NCBI GenBank assembly: GCA_020436935.1 | Contig: JAGQWX010000054.1 | Coordinates: forward strand, 1 to 34,432 | Direction of reading: 5' to 3' | Length of the DNA: 34,432 nucleotides | DNA from: Saprospiraceae bacterium | GTDB lineage: Bacteria; Bacteroidota; Bacteroidia; Chitinophagales; Saprospiraceae | Part shown: positions 8,697 through 17,126 of the stretch, piece by piece | Layout of the letters: the number at the start of each line of letters is the position of its first letter | How positions within the stretch are numbered: the stretch's first letter is position 1 | The notes under the pieces: generated by a model | What the model saw: the letters and a program-made list of their open reading frames with translations, nothing else | Database searches by the model: none | Told to the model about the DNA's origin: nothing | Position numbers and translations under genes: made by a program

Positions 8697-8732
8697 AAGG
8701 GCTTTTCAGTAATGAAGAGCCCTTTTCTTTTA
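8697..8732 (+). terminator. Intrinsic terminator of the rpmB-rpmG-bL38 operon
   Basis: An 11-bp stem, AAGGGCTTTTC (8697-8707) with GAAGAGCCCTT (8714-8724), one G-T pair, loop AGTAAT, followed by a T-rich tract. Confidence 0.92.
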
Positions 8733-8805
8733 TTTTTACAGCCCGACGGATCATACCACTCGGATTCAATGCTATCGTTTTAAATTTTTATACTTAAAAC
8801 TAACT

Positions 8806-9759
8806 ATGAGCTTTTTCAAAAAGTTTTTTACAAAGGAAAAAGAAGCAGACCTGGACAAAGGTCTGGAGAAAACAAAAGAATCATTTTTCTCTCAGATAGG
8901 CAAAGCAATTGCCGGAAAATCAAAAGTCGATGAAGAGTTTCTGGATCAGCTGGAACAAATACTGATTTCATCTGATGTTGGCCTGGAAACAACTGTAAAA
9001 ATCATTGACCGCCTTGAAGCAAAAGTAGAGGAAGTCAAATACCTCAATACCAGTGAGCTGAATCAAATTCTGAAGGAAGTCATCGTTGATATTCTCGGCG
9101 AAAACAATACTGTAGACATTGAGGATTATGAATTGCCGGAAGACACCAAACCATATATTATACTGGTGGTTGGGGTAAATGGTGTAGGTAAGACAACCAC
9201 CATCGGCAAGCTCGCATACCAATTCAAAAAGAAAGGTAAAAACATTGTGCTTGGGGCAGGAGATACTTTCCGCGCTGCTGCTGTAGATCAGCTAAAAATC
9301 TGGAGTGAAAGAACCGGTGTAAACTTTTTCTCAAAAGGAATGAATACCGATCCCGCAGCTGTGGCTTACGAAACTGTGCAATACGCTGAAAACAACAAAA
9401 TTGATCTTGCCATTATCGATACTGCCGGTAGGTTGCATACCAAACGCCACCTCATGGATGAGCTCACCAAAATTAAAAAATCAATTGATAAAAAACAACC
9501 AGGTGCACCACATGAAGTTTTGTTGGTTTTGGATGCAACAACAGGGCAAAATGCAATAGAACAGGCCAAAAGATTTACAGAAGCAACAGATGTGACCGGC
9601 ATAGTCCTGACCAAACTGGACGGATCAGCCAAAGGCGGCGTTGTACTTGGTATATCTGATCAATTTAAAATCCCCATCCGATATATTGGAGTTGGTGAGG
9701 GTGTAGAGCAGCTTCAGGTTTTCAATAAAAAAGCATTTGTTGAGTCACTCTTCAAATAA
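8806..9759 (+). CDS. ftsY: Signal recognition particle receptor FtsY
   Basis: The SRP receptor GTPase, which docks ribosome-nascent chain complexes at the membrane for co-translational insertion. The 317 residues cover the helical N domain (about 20-105) and the GTPase G domain. Motifs seen: P-loop GVNGVGKTTT (from residue 123), DTAGR (205-209), TKLDG (269-273) and GVGEGVEQLQVF near the end. The acidic A domain of E. coli FtsY is missing except for a short charged stretch, which is usual for shorter FtsY proteins. The bestrophin gene starts 5 bp after its stop and is probably co-transcribed. Confidence 0.97.
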   Translation: MSFFKKFFTKEKEADLDKGLEKTKESFFSQIGKAIAGKSKVDEEFLDQLEQILISSDVGLETTVKIIDRLEAKVEEVKYLNTSELNQILKEVIVDILGENNTVDIEDYELPEDTKPYIILVVGVNGVGKTTTIGKLAYQFKKKGKNIVLGAGDTFRAAAVDQLKIWSERTGVNFFSKGMNTDPAAVAYETVQYAENNKIDLAIIDTAGRLHTKRHLMDELTKIKKSIDKKQPGAPHEVLLVLDATTGQNAIEQAKRFTEATDVTGIVLTKLDGSAKGGVVLGISDQFKIPIRYIGVGEGVEQLQVFNKKAFVESLFK

Positions 9760-9764
9760 AGGAA

Positions 9765-10643
9765 ATGGAACTTTATAACAGTAAAGACTGGATAAGGCCG
9801 GTCCTGTACTTTCACAAATCGGATACCTTCAGGAAGTTATTCTGGTTCCTCATCCTTGCTGCAGTATTTACTGCAATGGTTGCATATCTTGAACTGGAAT
9901 ACTTCAAACTGTCTGAAAAAAGCCATGTAAGGAACATTCCACTGATGCACAGTCTTTTGGGTTTTGCAATTTCAATGCTTTTGGTTTTTAGAACCAATAC
10001 TGCTTATGACCGTTGGTGGGAAGGAAGAAAACTTTGGGGAAGTCTGGTGAATACAAGTCGCAACTTCACCATCAAAATCAATCAATTTCTGGACCCTCAG
10101 GATGCTGACAACCGCACCTTCTTCAGACAACTCTTGTGTGCCTTCCCTGATTCTTTGAAGAACCACCTCCAATCTGAAAAAGTAAGATTGGAGCTCGACG
10201 AAGAAATTCACCCTGAAATTCCTCAATTTGACACCTTCATGCATGGTCCTATGCGCATCGCTGATGCCATGTATAAAAAAATAAAATCCTTGTATCTACA
10301 GGGCAAAATTGATGGATACCAATTGATGGTCTTCGATAGAGAACTTGTTGCATATATGGATATTTGTGGTGCTTGTGAGCGCATCAAGAATACACCCATA
10401 CCCTACACGTATTCGAGTTTCATCAAAAAATTCATTTTTATATACTGCTTTACTCTACCCTTTGGCTTTGTGTTCTCGCTGGGATACTATGCAGTACCTG
10501 TAGTCGTATTTGTATTCTATGTTCTTGCTTCTCTCGAGTTGATTGCAGAGGAAATAGAAGAACCCTTTGGGAAAGACGCCAACGACCTGCCTATGGCAAA
10601 GCTAAGTGCCACCATCCAAAAGAGTGTGAGAGAAATTCTTTAA
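9765..10643 (+). CDS. Bestrophin family membrane protein
   Basis: A 292-residue membrane protein with bestrophin signatures: hydrophobic segments at about residues 22-43, 62-77 and 220-255, and SLLGFAISMLLVFRTNTAYD followed by RWWEGRKLWG. Bacterial bestrophins form pentameric ion channels in the inner membrane; eukaryotic relatives conduct chloride and some bacterial ones are cation-selective. The ion here cannot be told from sequence. It starts 5 bp after ftsY, so it is likely transcribed with it. A terminator follows its stop. Confidence 0.88.
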   Translation: MELYNSKDWIRPVLYFHKSDTFRKLFWFLILAAVFTAMVAYLELEYFKLSEKSHVRNIPLMHSLLGFAISMLLVFRTNTAYDRWWEGRKLWGSLVNTSRNFTIKINQFLDPQDADNRTFFRQLLCAFPDSLKNHLQSEKVRLELDEEIHPEIPQFDTFMHGPMRIADAMYKKIKSLYLQGKIDGYQLMVFDRELVAYMDICGACERIKNTPIPYTYSSFIKKFIFIYCFTLPFGFVFSLGYYAVPVVVFVFYVLASLELIAEEIEEPFGKDANDLPMAKLSATIQKSVREIL

Positions 10644-10652
10644 AATGATATC

Positions 10653-10691
10653 AAAAAAAAAGCATCAGGATTTAACACTGATGCTTTTTTT
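10653..10691. terminator. Bidirectional terminator between bestrophin and DUF1080 genes
   Basis: GCATCAG (10662-10668) pairs with CTGATGC (10678-10684). It is flanked by nine A on the left and seven T on the right, so it can end transcripts from both convergent genes. Confidence 0.92.
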
Positions 10692-10706
10692 GAAGGATAG
10701 AATTAA

Positions 10707-11477
10707 TTAAAGTCTCCTTATCCATATGTTTCTGTAGCTGACAAGGTTGCCATGATCCTGAAGCTTGATCGGTGCCTCGCCATGTGCAATATTTTTTGGC
10801 CAACCGATGTATTCTGTTGTCCCTTTTATTTCGGTATGATTTTGAGTCAACACACCATTATGGAATACAGTAATGTATCCGGGGCTTGTTCTATTGCCAC
10901 TGGCATCGAATACAGGTGCCTTATAGACCACATCGTATGTCTGCCAGTCACCGGGACCTTTACATGCATTGACCAATGGAACACTTTGTTTGTAAATGGA
11001 GCTTGCCTGGCCATTGGAATAGGTCCTGTTGTCATAATTGTCCAAAACCTGGAGCTCATATCTTTCCTGGAGGAAAATACCGCTATTGCCCCTTCCCTGG
11101 CTTGTACCTGAGACTTCAGCCGGAGTTCTCCACTCGATGTGAAGCTGACAATCTCCAAAACTTCTTTTTGTATGAACATCTCCAGTTTTAGGCTTCACAG
11201 TCATAGCTCCATCGGCAATTGTCCATGCAAAATCTTTGCCATCAGCCTGCTCCCACTCCCCACTGCCTTTGCCATCAAATAAGACGATGGCATCTGATGG
11301 TGCGTCTGATGGGGTCATACCTGGTTTTACAATCGCGGGAACAGGTTCCCAAAATTCTGTTTCCTCTGGTTTTGTAGGCTCTGCTGTTGCCGGAGCTGAC
11401 ATTTTTTTGGAAGAATTGCACGCAGACATTGCAGCAATCAAAGCTATGCTTAAAAAAGTGAGTTTTACTGACTTCAT
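10707..11477 (-). CDS. DUF1080 (3-keto-disaccharide hydrolase family) lipoprotein
   Basis: A 256-residue secreted lipoprotein: signal sequence ending ALIAAMSAC, then a Pro/Glu/Thr linker to about residue 60, then one DUF1080 domain. Typical pieces are DAIVLFDGKGSGEW, LHIEWRTP, GRGNSGIFLQERYELQVLDN and the closing VSYRNIWIRRL. Members have a concanavalin-like fold, and some hydrolyse 3-keto-glycosides. Whether this one does is not shown by the sequence. The frame could begin one codon earlier at TTG, but the ATG at 11475-11477 is the natural start. Single gene, divergent from the TonB receptor. Confidence 0.88.
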   Translation of the reverse strand: MKSVKLTFLSIALIAAMSACNSSKKMSAPATAEPTKPEETEFWEPVPAIVKPGMTPSDAPSDAIVLFDGKGSGEWEQADGKDFAWTIADGAMTVKPKTGDVHTKRSFGDCQLHIEWRTPAEVSGTSQGRGNSGIFLQERYELQVLDNYDNRTYSNGQASSIYKQSVPLVNACKGPGDWQTYDVVYKAPVFDASGNRTSPGYITVFHNGVLTQNHTEIKGTTEYIGWPKNIAHGEAPIKLQDHGNLVSYRNIWIRRL

Positions 11478-11612
11478 CAAATTTGAATTTTAAATTACTT
11501 ATTGAGGGCTAATGTAGTCATTTCATTTTTTATAATAAAACACAAAAAAGGTAAAATCTACCCTATCAACATGATAAGAAATCCATGTCTGTAAATGATT
11601 TCACTTTTATTT

Positions 11613-11653
11613 AATAATTCATTTTTGCAACATTGTTGCAAAAATGAATTATT
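11613..11653. promoter_or_regulatory. 41-bp perfect palindrome, probable operator of the TonB receptor unit
   Basis: Two 19-base arms (11613-11631 and 11635-11653) are exact reverse complements around a 3-base centre, with core TTGCAAC-ATT-GTTGCAA. The right arm contains the TTG that serves as the -33 element of the receptor promoter, so a bound dimer would block RNA polymerase. The A/T-rich arms and 3-base centre resemble Fur/Zur-type operators; the regulator itself is inferred. It is not a terminator: the flanking genes diverge and no T-run follows. Confidence 0.75.
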
Positions 11654-11666
11654 GAGTATACCTTTG
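11636..11666 (+). promoter_or_regulatory. Promoter of the TonB receptor unit
   Basis: TTG at 11636-11638 and TACCTTTG at 11659-11666 are 20 bp apart, a textbook Bacteroidota pair. The -7 element ends only 4 bases before the ATG, so transcription should begin at or very near the start codon. Confidence 0.7.
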
Positions 11667-11670
11667 GCTC

Positions 11671-13971
11671 ATGCACCTGAAATGGATCTATATACTTTTG
11701 ATGGTAATGGCCGGAATGAAAGGCATTTATGCCCAATGCTTGCTCAAAGTCACCGGGCAGGTACAAGACCGACACGATGGCGTCTCGCTTGAATTCGCCA
11801 GTGTATATATACCGGAATTGAAAAAGGACTACACAACCGACATTACTGGTCACTTTACAATTGAAGGTCTGTGTGCCGGCAAATACCACTTTGATGTTTT
11901 CCATATTGGTTGTGAATCACAAAGTTTTTTCATTGAAATCTCTTCTGACACCATGGTGATTTTCCAAATGGAGCACCACCTGGAATTGTTGTCTGAAGTG
12001 CTCATAACAGAACACAAGCATGATCGCAATCTGAGTCAGGCTTCCTATGCACTGACAGGCTCTGAGCTGCAAAGACTCAAAAGTCAATCCCTTGCTGCCA
12101 TCGTCTCAGGAATACCGGGTGTCGATATGATACAATCGGGAGGAAATGCTGCCAAACCCATCATCCAGGGACTCACAGGCAACAGGATTGCGATGGTGAG
12201 TGACGGCGTCATTCTGGAATCCCAACAATGGGGCATAGACCACGCGCCCGAGATCAATGGATCACATGCAGAAAAAATCAGTGTTATCAAATCATCAGCT
12301 CCTGTATTGTATGGAACTTCTGCTATGGGTGGTGTCATCCTTGTGGACAATTTTAAGCAGGTAGAGGATCCGCATTTACATGGCATCGTCAATTCTTCCT
12401 ATAACACCAACGGCAGGGCTTTTGGCGGATCAGCTAAGTTGATGGGAAAGATGCTCGGCTGGACTTACAATACACAGGCCATGTTCAGAAAAAATGGGGA
12501 CCAGCATACTCCCGATTACTTTCTCAACAATACGGGTTCGCAGGAAGTCGCAGGTGGATTGGCAATAGGTAAGATAAGCGACCGTCAATCACTGAGGATT
12601 AGGGCTGATTATATGTTTCAGAATCTTGGCATTCTTCGTGGTGCACACATTGGGAATACTACGGATCTGGAAAATGCACTTTACAGAAGTGTGCCTTTTT
12701 TTACCGAAGAGCAATTCAGCTATACAATTGAAGCGCCGCGGCAAGAAATTGGGCACCTCACCACCGCTGTAAATTATTCAAGAAATATATCGGCACATCA
12801 AAATCTCAATTTTTCATACAATCTTCAGCAAAACAGGAGAATGGAATTTGATGTCAGGCGTGGCGGCAGAAGTGATAAGCCCATCATTGACCTTCGCCTG
12901 CTGAGTCAGACCGCAAATCTGACCTGGGAGCATGAAGGAAAATCCATCAATACCAAAATCGGTGCAGACTTCAGATATCAGGACAATGATAATTTACCAG
13001 GAACCGGCGCCCTGCCACTCATCCCTGATTATATGTCGTGGAAACCATCTCTGTTTTTTCTTCAGGCTGCTGATCTGTCAGATCATTTCCATGCAGAATA
13101 TGGCTTGAGGTATGAATATACCGGATACAACATATTTAAAATTGTCAACAATGCCATTGAAGAGTCAAAGAAAAAATTCAATGGTGGGGCAATAAACCTA
13201 GGCTTTGTTTACTACAATGATTTGACCTCCATCAAAGTGGATGCCTCTTATATTGCACGAGCTCCCCAGGTCAATGAAATGTACAATAGTGGATTACACC
13301 AGGGCATTGCGGCGCTGGAATTTGGAAATCCATCGCTGGGACTTGAGCAATCCGTGAAGATTACAGCAGATGCCAGCCAGCAACTGGGAAAAGCCGGAAA
13401 AATAAACTTAACCTTGTATGGTCAAAAGGTGAAGGACTTCATATATCTGGCCCCTGCTGCAGAACCCGCATTGACGGTGAGGGGAGCTTTTCTGGTCTAT
13501 AATTACACCAATAATGATGCTCTTATTTCGGGCCTTGATATGCTACATGTTGTCAACCTTCTCTCCGGTTTGGACTGGACGAATAAGCTCTCTTACATTC
13601 GGGCAATTAATACTGATGAAAATAAAGAACTGGTGCTAACACCACCATTCCGGGCTTCTTCAGCCATGAATTATGATCTTGCTTTGGGTGGCCTCAAAAG
13701 CAACTCATTGGAGTTTTTTGTACAGTGGAAATATACGGGCAGACAAAATGAAGTTGCAGATGGCGATGACTTTTTAGCTGCTCCTGAAGCTTACCATTTA
13801 GCCGATGGAGGCATCATCTTCCACTCCTCATTGTTGAGATTGCCTATAGACCTTGAACTGAGTTGCAGTAATATTTTTAATAAAACTTACAGAGACTATA
13901 TGAACAGATTGCGATACTTCGCCGATGATACAGGGCGCAATCTTCATTTAAATTTACAAATCAAATTTTAA
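11671..13971 (+). CDS. TonB-dependent outer-membrane receptor
   Basis: A 766-residue outer-membrane receptor. It has a signal peptide (about residues 1-21, ending GIYAQ), a carboxypeptidase-regulatory-like beta domain (about 25-105), a plug domain (about 115-235, with IPGVDMIQSGG, RIAMVSDGV and SAMGGVILV), then a 22-strand barrel ending in phenylalanine (LNLQIKF). TonB receptors import metals, haem, vitamins or oligosaccharides using energy from TonB-ExbBD. There is no SusD partner. Instead a small lipoprotein gene starts 4 bp after the stop, and the promoter is overlapped by a metal-regulator-like palindrome, so a metal (zinc is my first guess) fits better than a glycan. The first ATG is kept because later ATGs would destroy the signal peptide. 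Confidence 0.9.
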   Translation: MHLKWIYILLMVMAGMKGIYAQCLLKVTGQVQDRHDGVSLEFASVYIPELKKDYTTDITGHFTIEGLCAGKYHFDVFHIGCESQSFFIEISSDTMVIFQMEHHLELLSEVLITEHKHDRNLSQASYALTGSELQRLKSQSLAAIVSGIPGVDMIQSGGNAAKPIIQGLTGNRIAMVSDGVILESQQWGIDHAPEINGSHAEKISVIKSSAPVLYGTSAMGGVILVDNFKQVEDPHLHGIVNSSYNTNGRAFGGSAKLMGKMLGWTYNTQAMFRKNGDQHTPDYFLNNTGSQEVAGGLAIGKISDRQSLRIRADYMFQNLGILRGAHIGNTTDLENALYRSVPFFTEEQFSYTIEAPRQEIGHLTTAVNYSRNISAHQNLNFSYNLQQNRRMEFDVRRGGRSDKPIIDLRLLSQTANLTWEHEGKSINTKIGADFRYQDNDNLPGTGALPLIPDYMSWKPSLFFLQAADLSDHFHAEYGLRYEYTGYNIFKIVNNAIEESKKKFNGGAINLGFVYYNDLTSIKVDASYIARAPQVNEMYNSGLHQGIAALEFGNPSLGLEQSVKITADASQQLGKAGKINLTLYGQKVKDFIYLAPAAEPALTVRGAFLVYNYTNNDALISGLDMLHVVNLLSGLDWTNKLSYIRAINTDENKELVLTPPFRASSAMNYDLALGGLKSNSLEFFVQWKYTGRQNEVADGDDFLAAPEAYHLADGGIIFHSSLLRLPIDLELSCSNIFNKTYRDYMNRLRYFADDTGRNLHLNLQIKF

Positions 13972-13975
13972 ACAT

Positions 13976-14527
13976 ATGAAACACGTTTTGCTATTTACTT
14001 TGCTTGGATCTATGTTGATGTTGTCCTGCAATGAAGATAATAACATCGAAAATCAGGAAGAATTGATCACGACCGTGAGGTACGATCTGATACCCAGAGG
14101 AGGTGGAAGCAATGTCATATTGATATTTCGTGACCTTGACGGAGATGGTGGGAATGCACCTACTACCATGATCTCAGACAATCTTAAAGCCGGGAAAGTT
14201 TATGATGGAACCCTGAGCATTCTCAATGAAGCTGAAGATCCAGCCGAAGACATCACCATTGAAATCAGAGATGAAGCAGAAGAACATCAATTCTTTTTCC
14301 AGACAGGCAACCAAATTCAGGTGGCATACAATGATACTGACAACAATGGAAAACCGATAGGGCTAAAAACCATACTTACAGCAGGAAATGCAGCTGCTTC
14401 ACAGACGATCAAAATCACTCTGAGGCATGAGCCTGATAAAAACGCTTCAGGTGTTGCCGGTGGTAATATTCAAAATGCAGGAGGTGAAACAGATGTGGAG
14501 GTTTTGTTCACTTTGGATGTCGAGTAA
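13976..14527 (+). CDS. Small lipoprotein paired with the TonB receptor
   Basis: A 183-residue lipoprotein with a lipobox LMLSC (lipidated Cys18) and a soluble beta-rich domain. Three features stand out: DLDGDGGN (53-60) and NDTDNNGK (119-126), both like calcium-binding loops, and EEHQFFF (102-108). I recall similar small lipoproteins beside TonB receptors in Bacteroidota, some annotated as a type 1 periplasmic binding fold superfamily protein, but their function is not established. The gene begins 4 bp after the receptor stop, so the two are co-transcribed and probably work together in substrate capture at the outer membrane. A metal-binding role is inference from the acidic loops and the operator. 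Confidence 0.75.
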   Translation: MKHVLLFTLLGSMLMLSCNEDNNIENQEELITTVRYDLIPRGGGSNVILIFRDLDGDGGNAPTTMISDNLKAGKVYDGTLSILNEAEDPAEDITIEIRDEAEEHQFFFQTGNQIQVAYNDTDNNGKPIGLKTILTAGNAAASQTIKITLRHEPDKNASGVAGGNIQNAGGETDVEVLFTLDVE

Positions 14528-14596
14528 TATTTAATGAAATAGTGTAATCTTCGGATAAAAACAAGAGACTTATAGTTTAAATTAGCACAAAAAACC

Positions 14597-15166
14597 ATGG
14601 GATTTTTATCACATCTTGGGCCAAAAGCCCACATGCTGGACGTCATTCTGGGAAATCGAAGACGCTATAAACATATGGATGCTTTCACCCAGAATGTGCT
14701 CAGAGGAAAATCAGAACTTTCTGTCAAGGACCGGGAAATTATTGCTACGTATGTTTCTGCATTGAATGCATGCAGCTATTGTTCAGGCATTCATGCTGAA
14801 GTCGCCAAAAATTTTGGTATGGACGAAAATCTGATTGGCCAGCTTTTAGAAAGCATTGAAAATGCCCCAATACAGGATAAACTCAAACCTGTGTTCAAGT
14901 ATGTAAAAAAACTTACGTTAACTCCCTCAATGATAGTTCAATCAGATGTTGATCATATACTCAAAGCAGGATGGTCATCTGCAACTGTGGAAGACATTGT
15001 TGCCGTTACTGCTTTATTCAATTATTACAACAGATTGATGGATGGGCTGGGCTTGAAAGGATATGATGAAATCTTTAAAGAAGGCGCAGGTTTTCTTTCT
15101 AAACGGGGTTATGCAATGCCCGGTCCAGTAGCGTGGTATTTGAAAAATTTTGGATTTAAAAAATAA
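14597..15166 (+). CDS. AhpD-like carboxymuconolactone decarboxylase domain protein
   Basis: A 189-residue protein with the AhpD core: Cys59-x-x-Cys62 and His66 in CSYCSGIH. This is the redox pair and proton-relay histidine used by alkylhydroperoxidases of this fold. The preceding LSVKDREIIATYVSALN and later VEDIVAVTALFNYYNRLMDGL are typical of the uncharacterised peroxidase-related subgroup. It probably reduces peroxides or acts as a thiol-disulfide partner; the substrate is unknown. It stands alone, 69 bp after the lipoprotein gene with no terminator visible between, so read-through from the receptor unit is possible. Confidence 0.88.
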   Translation: MGFLSHLGPKAHMLDVILGNRRRYKHMDAFTQNVLRGKSELSVKDREIIATYVSALNACSYCSGIHAEVAKNFGMDENLIGQLLESIENAPIQDKLKPVFKYVKKLTLTPSMIVQSDVDHILKAGWSSATVEDIVAVTALFNYYNRLMDGLGLKGYDEIFKEGAGFLSKRGYAMPGPVAWYLKNFGFKK

Positions 15167-15177
15167 TGATTTATGCT

Positions 15178-15220
15178 GGATGGACAAGTCGTAAATAAAG
15201 TTGATATGGCTTGTCCATCT
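15178..15220. repeat. Inverted repeat between convergent genes
   Basis: GATGGACAAG (15179-15188) and CTTGTCCATC (15210-15219) form a 10-bp stem around a 21-base loop. It lies between the stops of the AhpD-like and Rpn genes. No T-run follows directly on either strand, so it would be at best a weak terminator or an RNA-stabilising hairpin. Confidence 0.5.
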
Positions 15221-15267
15221 ATTGTAAAACGCGATATTTTTTTTGAGTCCTACCCTTTGTAATCTCC

Positions 15268-16188
15268 TTAATTGAGCTCAGAAATAATTTTTTCTATTTC
15301 CGGAATGTCCATACCTGTCAAATTAGCAATTAGCTCCATTGATAAGCCGTTTTTATGGGCTTTAAGAATAACTTCTCTTTTCCCTTCTAGTTTCCCTTCT
15401 AGTTTCCCTTCTAGTTTTCCTTCCAGCTTAATTTGATCAAAAGTAGACATCATATTTTTCTTTTTAGCATCAGAAAGTTCTTCAATAGCCATGTTCAATG
15501 AAGTTTTTGAGAGCTCTGTAGATTTAATGAGGTAAACCAGTATTAACTCGTAGAAGTTCCCTGAAAATGGTGCCTCAGGGAATAATTTCAGTATTTTTAA
15601 AAGGTCTTCTCCCATTCTTATTGGATTAATTTTGGTTTTTTGAGCCATTATCGCTGTAACCATCATATGATTTTTAATCCTCAATATTTGTTCATTACTC
15701 AATTCTTTTAATGGTAGGAAAATGATTGGAATGCTCGGCAAATTTTTACCTACCTGGTCAGATATCCCGTCAAAAAGTTCAAGAATTGTCGGAGGTACCC
15801 ATTTTGATTTACCTTGATAATAGACCACCGGAATGATGGGTTTGGTTTCAGAACCTTCTCTAAGACATTTATTCCATTGTGAAAACATATAATGCCCTAC
15901 CTGCATGACTACATACTTATATGGCGTAGACTTGTGTTCAAAAAGCAATACCAGTTCAACCTGCTTTTTAATCTTATTTTTCAAGCCAATGGTAAATACA
16001 AGGTCTGAAAATATACTTCTCAGATCATCTCCTAAATGGGCTTCTTGATTTACCACAAGTGTTTCCAGATCTAGTTCAACGAGTAAATGTTTTGGCAGGA
16101 ATTCATTAAAAAATGCTTTAGCTCTTTCGGGGTCGGAAAAACTTTCCTTGACGAACTTATCGTGAATATTAAGTCCTTTTCTTGACAT
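15268..16188 (-). CDS. Rpn family recombination-promoting nuclease (PD-(D/E)XK)
   Basis: A 306-residue protein of the Rpn/PDDEXK transposase-like family. The start DKFVKESFSDPERAKAFFNEFLP is the family opening. The nuclease residues are visible as Asp62 in SDLVF and Glu84-x-Lys86 in LLFEHKS. YYQGKSKW and IPIIFLPL follow, then a C-terminal part with four LEGK repeats (about residues 260-275) and a final helical segment. Rpn proteins are DNA endonucleases linked to RecA-independent recombination, and recent work ties them to phage defence. They vary through internal repeats. A single gene, not flanked by transposition ends that I can see. The catalytic set looks intact. Confidence 0.88.
   Translation of the reverse strand: MSRKGLNIHDKFVKESFSDPERAKAFFNEFLPKHLLVELDLETLVVNQEAHLGDDLRSIFSDLVFTIGLKNKIKKQVELVLLFEHKSTPYKYVVMQVGHYMFSQWNKCLREGSETKPIIPVVYYQGKSKWVPPTILELFDGISDQVGKNLPSIPIIFLPLKELSNEQILRIKNHMMVTAIMAQKTKINPIRMGEDLLKILKLFPEAPFSGNFYELILVYLIKSTELSKTSLNMAIEELSDAKKKNMMSTFDQIKLEGKLEGKLEGKLEGKREVILKAHKNGLSMELIANLTGMDIPEIEKIISELN
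15379..15426 (-). repeat. 12-bp tandem repeat inside the rpn gene
   Basis: Four head-to-tail 12-bp units. Three are identical (15379-15414, plus-strand unit TTTCCCTTCTAG) and a fourth differs at two bases (15415-15426). They encode LEGK four times. Because 12 is a multiple of three, slippage changes linker length without shifting the frame. Confidence 0.93.
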
Positions 16189-16412
16189 TTTCCATAGGTT
16201 TTACTCCACTAAAATACATAAAATTTTAAACATCAAAAATGAAATATTTAAAAAGTGTCCCATAGCATTTAAACTTGTAGTTACATGGCCAATCTTCCAT
16301 ATTCCATAAAAATTAGTCATGCTGAATATTATCAACTCTTCAAATGGCTACCCCTCAAAACAATTCCCCCAAATATTTGACTACACTCAAGCCAAAAGTA
16401 TAATTTCACCCC

Positions 16413-17126
16413 ATGAACAACGGACATTTGAGCATCAAGACCATTCTGGCTCAAGGCAAACACAGACCATGGCCCTTGCCAGCCAGAGCCTGGAGCTTTT
16501 ATCAGGAATGGAATAAAGTGGTTTTTATGCACTGGAAGCTCCCTCCGGAAGTGCTCATCCCTTTTGTCCCAACAGGTCTCGAAATAGATATGTTTGAGGG
16601 AGACGCATGGGTATCGGTAGTTGTGTTTGACATGAACAACATTCGGCCAAAAAATCTTCCGCCATTAGCTGTTGTCTCAGATTTTCATGAAGTCAATGTG
16701 CGGACCTATGTAAAAAAGGATGGCAAAGCCGGAGTATACTTCCTGAGCATTGAAGGCAGCAAAGCTATCTCCTGTTTTCTGGCAAGGACCATTTCAGGAT
16801 TGCCCTATCGTCCGGCTCTGATGCATAGAAGAGGCAACTCATTCCAATTGGAATCTCAGGCACAAAAAAATTTGATTGATATTGATTACGACACCGGTCA
16901 TGAAGTCTGTGAAAAAACTTTGCTCGATATATGGCTCACTGAGCGGTATGCACTCTTTCAGGATGTCGGCAATGAAATCAAATCTTTTGATATCCATCAT
17001 GTGGAATGGCCCATCGAAAACATCAAAATCGAGAAATTGGTATTAACTTATCCGCACTTTCCTTTTATCAATAATGCTCCTGACCTGGTGCACTATTCTC
17101 CCGGAGTGGCAGTGCTGGCATGGTGA
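16413..17126 (+). CDS. DUF2071 (YqjF-like) protein
   Basis: A 237-residue protein matching DUF2071: RAWSFYQEWNKVVFMHWKLP, LIPFVPTGLEIDMFEGDAWV, FHEVNVRTYVKKDGKAGVYF and the C-terminal PDLVHYSPGVAV are characteristic. The family is related in fold to acetoacetate decarboxylases, but no reaction is known. No signal peptide, so it is cytoplasmic. The ATG at 16413 fits the family's usual N-terminus. It diverges from rpn across 224 bp and meets bglX tail to tail. Confidence 0.85.
   Translation: MNNGHLSIKTILAQGKHRPWPLPARAWSFYQEWNKVVFMHWKLPPEVLIPFVPTGLEIDMFEGDAWVSVVVFDMNNIRPKNLPPLAVVSDFHEVNVRTYVKKDGKAGVYFLSIEGSKAISCFLARTISGLPYRPALMHRRGNSFQLESQAQKNLIDIDYDTGHEVCEKTLLDIWLTERYALFQDVGNEIKSFDIHHVEWPIENIKIEKLVLTYPHFPFINNAPDLVHYSPGVAVLAW

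Noticed and set aside
16319-16516. A small plus-strand gene upstream of the DUF2071 gene
   Set aside because: Most of it overlaps the start of the DUF2071 gene in another frame, and the peptide shows no recognisable pattern.
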